A stretch of DNA of 9,045 bases from Ignavibacteriales bacterium (GTDB lineage Bacteria; Bacteroidota; Ignavibacteria; Ignavibacteriales; Melioribacteraceae). The stretch is from positions 1-9,045 of the forward strand of contig QYQI01000036.1 in assembly GCA_007280825.1 (NCBI GenBank), in the 5' to 3' direction. The notes beneath the pieces are model-generated. The model had not been told where the DNA came from. It did not search any database and saw nothing but the letters and a program-made list of their open reading frames with translations. The position numbers were made by a program, and so were the translations under genes. Below are positions 5,463-9,045 of this stretch, in pieces; position 1 is the stretch's first letter, and every line of letters starts with the position of its first letter.

Positions 5463-7958
5463 ATGAAGTACTTAATTATTCTTTTTTTATTTTATACTAC
5501 AGTCTTATCGGCACAAAATACTGTCCTCAAAGGCAAAGTGTTAAATAGTGATGATAAATCACCAATTCCATTTGTAACCGTTACAATTGAAACGGGAAAA
5601 GAAATTGTAACAACAAATCAAGAAGGAAATTTTGAATTTCGCGAGTATATAAAACCCGATGAGATAATTTTATTTTCTCATGTTGGATTTGAACCAATGA
5701 GAGTTAGTGTTGAACAATTTCAGAAACAGTATAATGATATAGTATATCTAAAAAGCAAAATTATTACCAGCCAAACCATACTGGTTAAAGGTAGTATTGG
5801 TAATGAAGGGACAACACCGGTTACATTTTCAAAAATTAATAAACTAACCTTAAGAGAAACTTATACTAATCAAGATATACCTGAATTCTTAAGCTACCAA
5901 CCATCAGTAACATTTTATTCTGAGAACGGGAATGGACTTGGTTATAATTATCTGAGTATTCGTGGATTCGATCAAAGAAGGATTTCAGTTTCGATTAACG
6001 GCATTCCTCAAAATGATCCTGAAGACAATAATGTTTACTGGCTTGATTTTCCTGATCTACTAGAAAGTACAGAACTCATTCAAATTCAGCGTGGTGCCGG
6101 CTCCGGAATGGCTGGTTATCCTGCGGTAGGAGGTTCGATTAATATAATAACTTCTACTTTTTCGGATAAACCTATTATGGAATTCTCGAGTTCGATTGGA
6201 AGTTATAATACGCGAAAATATTCTGCACAATTTTCAAGTGGGTTAATTTCGAATAAATATTCTTTTTATGCTAAAGTATCTCAAACATTGAGTAGTGGTT
6301 ACCGTAATTCTAGCTGGATAGATTTTAAATCTATTCATTTAAGTGCAGTAAGATATGATAGAGATTTAACGACTCAAATTAATATTTATGGTGGTCCGAT
6401 AGAGGATGGGCTTGCATATACTGGTTTACCGAAATTTGCTATTAAAAATAATGAATTACGAAAAGCAAACTACTCTTACTGGGAAGCAGATGATAAGAAA
6501 ATTACTTATTCAATTGATAGACGCCCTGAAGAGATTGAAAATTTTTCTCAACCGCATTTTGAATTATTAAACGAGTTGAAACTAAATGAGAAAATAACTT
6601 TCAACTCAGCACTTTTTCTAGTACTTGGAAATGGTTTCTTTGATTATGATGGATCTTGGGCTGATACAAATTATTTCAGAATAACTAAAAACTTCGGATT
6701 CAATACAACACAAAATCCCGGTAATGCTTTAATAAGAGCTATGGTTGAGAATAAGCAATGGGGCTGGATTCCTAGAATAAATATTATACACGATAATGGA
6801 GAATTAATCGTTGGCGGAGAATTACGATTTCATAAATCCATTCACTGGGGGAGCATTTTGTTCGCGGACGGATTACCTGACGGATTGAATAAAAATTATC
6901 GTTATTATGAATACAACGGTGGTAAAGATATTTTCAATTTTTATGTTAATGAAAAGTATAACCTAAATGAACAAACAAATTTACAAGCAGAAGTTCAGCT
7001 TATAAGTAGCCTTTATAAACTATCTAATGAAAAGTATTTAGATAATAATTTTAAAGTTGATAATACTTTTCTAAATACACGGTTAGGTTTCAATTTTAAA
7101 GTATCACCCGATTTTAACTTGTATCTAAATTATGCTCGAGTATCTCGAGAACCAAGATTGAATAATTATTATGATGCCGCAGAATCAAGCGGAGGAGCTG
7201 CTCCACTATTCGAAATTAATTCGTTAGGGAATTATGATTTTTCAAAACCTTTAGTTAAACCTGAAACAATGAATGATTTTGAATTTGGTTCAATGTATTC
7301 TTCAACAAATATGAGTTTGTCGTTTAATTTATACTATATGATATTTAACAACGAGATTGTTCAACAAGGTCAGGTTGATCGCTTCGGCCAGCCAATAACC
7401 GGCAATATGGATAGGACAATTCATTATGGAACTGAATTACTTGGTAATTTTAAATTATATAAGAATCTTGAATTTATTACTAATGCTTCTTTATCGAAGA
7501 ATTACATTAGTAAAGGGGTAGCTTTTATTAATTACACTGATCAGCAAAACGGGAATAGTAAATCAGCCGTGCTTAATCTTGATGGAAACTCCATAAGCGG
7601 ATTTCCTTACTTTACTTTTAATGCAATATTAAAATATCATTCAGAAAATTTCTTTTTGCAATTTTCTACAAAATATGTAAGCGAGTTTTATACAGATAAC
7701 TTTTACACTCAACTTTCGTCACTTAATATAAATTACCCGGGAATAACTGATTACTCCGATAATAGAGTAGATGCATATTTTGTTGCGAATCTTTTTTTGT
7801 CTTATAATTTGACCATGGAACCATCAGTAAAGAATATGAGAATCTTTTTCCAAATTACTAATGTATTTAATAATTTATATGCAGCTTATGGCATTGGTAA
7901 AGAATTTTTCCCGACAGCTGAAAGAAATTATTTATTTGGTATTAAATTAGGTCTATGA
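5463..7958 (+). CDS. TPP-riboswitch-controlled TonB-dependent outer-membrane receptor, predicted thiamine (derivative) importer
   Basis: This 831-residue receptor is predicted to take up thiamine or a phosphorylated or related form across the outer membrane using TonB-ExbBD energy. A signal peptide (about 1-17, ending VLSA before QN) is followed by a carboxypeptidase-regulatory-like beta-sandwich (about 20-97; GKVLNSDDKSPIPFVTV and a GNFEF…VGFEP pattern). A possible TonB box lies near QTILVKGS (104-111). The plug domain (about 117-235) contains LSIRGFDQRR (164-173), SINGIPQNDP (177-186), IQRGAGSGMAGYPAVGGSINI (207-227) and related standard plug motifs. The rest is a beta-barrel of alternating aromatic and polar strands ending in an aromatic-rich RNYLFGIKLGL C-terminus. 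The substrate assignment is inferred from the upstream TPP riboswitch and the downstream thiamine pyrophosphokinase, not from binding residues. It matches the role proposed for Omr1-type receptors in Bacteroidetes. The stop overlaps the next start. Confidence 0.93.
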   Translation: MKYLIILFLFYTTVLSAQNTVLKGKVLNSDDKSPIPFVTVTIETGKEIVTTNQEGNFEFREYIKPDEIILFSHVGFEPMRVSVEQFQKQYNDIVYLKSKIITSQTILVKGSIGNEGTTPVTFSKINKLTLRETYTNQDIPEFLSYQPSVTFYSENGNGLGYNYLSIRGFDQRRISVSINGIPQNDPEDNNVYWLDFPDLLESTELIQIQRGAGSGMAGYPAVGGSINIITSTFSDKPIMEFSSSIGSYNTRKYSAQFSSGLISNKYSFYAKVSQTLSSGYRNSSWIDFKSIHLSAVRYDRDLTTQINIYGGPIEDGLAYTGLPKFAIKNNELRKANYSYWEADDKKITYSIDRRPEEIENFSQPHFELLNELKLNEKITFNSALFLVLGNGFFDYDGSWADTNYFRITKNFGFNTTQNPGNALIRAMVENKQWGWIPRINIIHDNGELIVGGELRFHKSIHWGSILFADGLPDGLNKNYRYYEYNGGKDIFNFYVNEKYNLNEQTNLQAEVQLISSLYKLSNEKYLDNNFKVDNTFLNTRLGFNFKVSPDFNLYLNYARVSREPRLNNYYDAAESSGGAAPLFEINSLGNYDFSKPLVKPETMNDFEFGSMYSSTNMSLSFNLYYMIFNNEIVQQGQVDRFGQPITGNMDRTIHYGTELLGNFKLYKNLEFITNASLSKNYISKGVAFINYTDQQNGNSKSAVLNLDGNSISGFPYFTFNAILKYHSENFFLQFSTKYVSEFYTDNFYTQLSSLNINYPGITDYSDNRVDAYFVANLFLSYNLTMEPSVKNMRIFFQITNVFNNLYAAYGIGKEFFPTAERNYLFGIKLGL

Positions 7959-8611
7959 TGAAGAAATGTATAATTCTTGCTAATGGGTTTCCCCCTAGTA
8001 AGAATACAGTCAAATTTTTGCAAGGTAAAGGTTACAAAACATTATTATGTGCCGATGGTGGAGCTAATTCAGCGAAGACTTTAGATCTAATTCCTGAATA
8101 TATCATTGGAGACCTTGATTCCATAAGACCGGATGTTTATGAGTATTACAGTGACAAGTGTGACATAATAAAAATTAATCGGCAGAATGATACTGATGTT
8201 GAAAAGTGCTTAAAATTTGTAATTAAGAAAAAATATGATCAAGTGGTTTTGCTTGGTGCAACCGGAGACAGATTAGATCATTCATTTTGTAATCTTGGTA
8301 TAGTTCTAAAATATTTCCGTAAAATTCAAGTAATGATCATTCATCAAAGATCGTTATTATGTGCATATACTGGAGATATTATTCTAACTACTATTCCTAA
8401 AGAAATCATTTCACTTTATGGATTTGATTCTAAAACTCGTGTTAAATCATCCGGATTAAAATATCCGTTAAAAAATATTGCTCTTCCGTTCGGACTTAAG
8501 GAAAGTACAAGTAATATTGCAGTCAGTAACAAAGTGCAATTACAAATTAAGGGTGGTATAATTTTCGTTATTCGTGATTTTGATTTATTGAAAAAACATG
8601 ATCTCATTTAG
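7955..8611 (+). CDS. thiN: Thiamine pyrophosphokinase
   Basis: This 218-residue cytoplasmic enzyme is normal in length for bacterial thiamine pyrophosphokinases. It transfers pyrophosphate from ATP to thiamine, giving TPP and AMP, the final step of thiamine salvage. The N-terminal catalytic domain shows CADGGAN (32-38), IIGDLDSI (50-57), the acidic QNDTDVEK (77-84) and GATGDRLDHSFCNL (101-114), the metal/ATP and pyrophosphate binding motifs of the family. The C-terminal beta domain that binds thiamine has SSGLKYPLKN, then SNIAVSNK, and ends GGIIFVI, all family-typical. No key residue seems lost. The start overlaps the receptor stop as ATGATG, so translation may begin at 7955 or 7958, adding or removing one Met; both are plausible re-initiation sites. 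Its product, TPP, is the ligand of the riboswitch heading the operon, closing a feedback loop. The symbol follows common usage for stand-alone bacterial enzymes; tnr3/tpk are alternatives. Confidence 0.95.
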   Translation: MMKKCIILANGFPPSKNTVKFLQGKGYKTLLCADGGANSAKTLDLIPEYIIGDLDSIRPDVYEYYSDKCDIIKINRQNDTDVEKCLKFVIKKKYDQVVLLGATGDRLDHSFCNLGIVLKYFRKIQVMIIHQRSLLCAYTGDIILTTIPKEIISLYGFDSKTRVKSSGLKYPLKNIALPFGLKESTSNIAVSNKVQLQIKGGIIFVIRDFDLLKKHDLI

Positions 8612-9045
8612 TCCACTCGATTTTATTATTGTGTCTGTATTCTTTGCAATCCTATTTCTAATCGGCTTTCTGCCAAAGAAAGAACAGAAAGGAAATTCTT
8701 CAGAGTATTTATTAGCCAGTAGAAATGTCGGTCTATTTCTTTTCATAATGACAAATGTTGCAACCTGGTATGGCGGAATACTTGGTGTGGGTGAATTTAC
8801 TTATCGATATGGACTGCTGAGTTGGTTCACTCAAGGTTTACCATACTACATATTTGCAATTTTGTTCGCAATATTTTTTGCAAAAAAAATTCGTAGTGCA
8901 GAATTATTTACAATACCCGATAAGTTAGAACAGATCTATGGGAAAACTGTAGGAATACTCTCATCAGTTCTTGTATTCATACTTGTTTCGCCAGCGCCAT
9001 ATTTATTAATGGTAGCTAGCCTTCTTAGTATGATTTTTAACATCA
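8598..9045 (+). CDS. Sodium:solute symporter (SSS) family protein, N-terminal part; candidate thiamine transporter
   Basis: The frame opens at ATG 8598, just after an in-frame TGA (8589-8591), so no earlier start is possible. It runs off the window edge after 149 residues; full SSS proteins are roughly 450-600. Membrane helices are visible at about 7-24, 46-66, 74-95 and 118-140. Family signs are SSEYLLASRNVGL (34-46, compare S-eYfLAgR), the ATWYGG…GEFTYRYG stretch (55-72, the broken first core helix of LeuT-fold carriers) and KKIRSAELFTIPDKLEQIYGK (96-116, compare R-l-T-PD-le-RyG). The start lies 14 bases inside the kinase gene, with no clear ribosome site, which suggests translational coupling and shared control by the TPP riboswitch. 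Family assignment is firm. Thiamine or a thiamine precursor as substrate is inferred from the operon only. A related proposal exists for ThiV, an SSS/PanF-like carrier in other lineages. PnuT is the usual partner in Bacteroidetes. Confidence 0.88.
   Translation, partial: MISFSPLDFIIVSVFFAILFLIGFLPKKEQKGNSSEYLLASRNVGLFLFIMTNVATWYGGILGVGEFTYRYGLLSWFTQGLPYYIFAILFAIFFAKKIRSAELFTIPDKLEQIYGKTVGILSSVLVFILVSPAPYLLMVASLLSMIFNI

Noticed and set aside
8416..8607. Minus-strand 63-codon frame opposite the 3' end of the kinase gene
   Set aside because: The sense strand encodes the conserved thiamine-binding C-terminal domain of thiamine pyrophosphokinase, so this is a shadow.

Overview
The window is AT-rich, with compact, co-directional genes all on the + strand. 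It resembles a member of the Bacteroidota/Chlorobiota/Ignavibacteriota group. Supporting traits are a TonB-dependent receptor with an N-terminal carboxypeptidase-regulatory-like domain, an MltD-type lipoprotein with many LysM modules, and a TPP-controlled outer-membrane receptor linked to thiamine pyrophosphokinase, as known in Bacteroidetes. The readable Shine-Dalgarno sites (AAGGA, AGGAGA) and a sigma70-like promoter candidate lean towards an Ignavibacteria-like lineage rather than a classical Bacteroides. This placement is inference from gene content, not a phylogeny.

Layout. (1) Positions 1-2513 are one probable transcription unit: the C-terminal end of an ABC importer permease, its NitT/TauT-type ATPase (ATGA overlap), and, 12 bases later, a biotin-dependent acyl-CoA carboxylase carboxyltransferase subunit, most likely propionyl-CoA specific. 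(2) After a 137-base spacer with a candidate promoter comes a separate gene for a large lytic transglycosylase lipoprotein with six LysM modules (2651-5257). (3) A 205-base spacer holds a complete TPP (THI-box) riboswitch followed by an intrinsic terminator. (4) It leads into a tightly packed operon of TonB-dependent receptor, thiamine pyrophosphokinase and sodium:solute symporter. The genes overlap (ATGA, then 14 bases), and the last one runs off the window end.

How the genes work together. The riboswitch operon reads as a complete thiamine salvage route. The receptor would bring thiamine or a derivative across the outer membrane, the SSS-family symporter across the inner membrane, and the kinase would convert thiamine to TPP. 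TPP then feeds back on the riboswitch and stops transcription. The receptor and kinase parts match the known Bacteroidetes pattern (Omr1/ThiN). An SSS symporter in the position usually held by PnuT is the most interesting element and is a candidate thiamine transporter.

Other points to note: the ABC ATPase lacks the switch histidine and has a degraded signature motif, and the riboswitch expression platform can be traced base by base.
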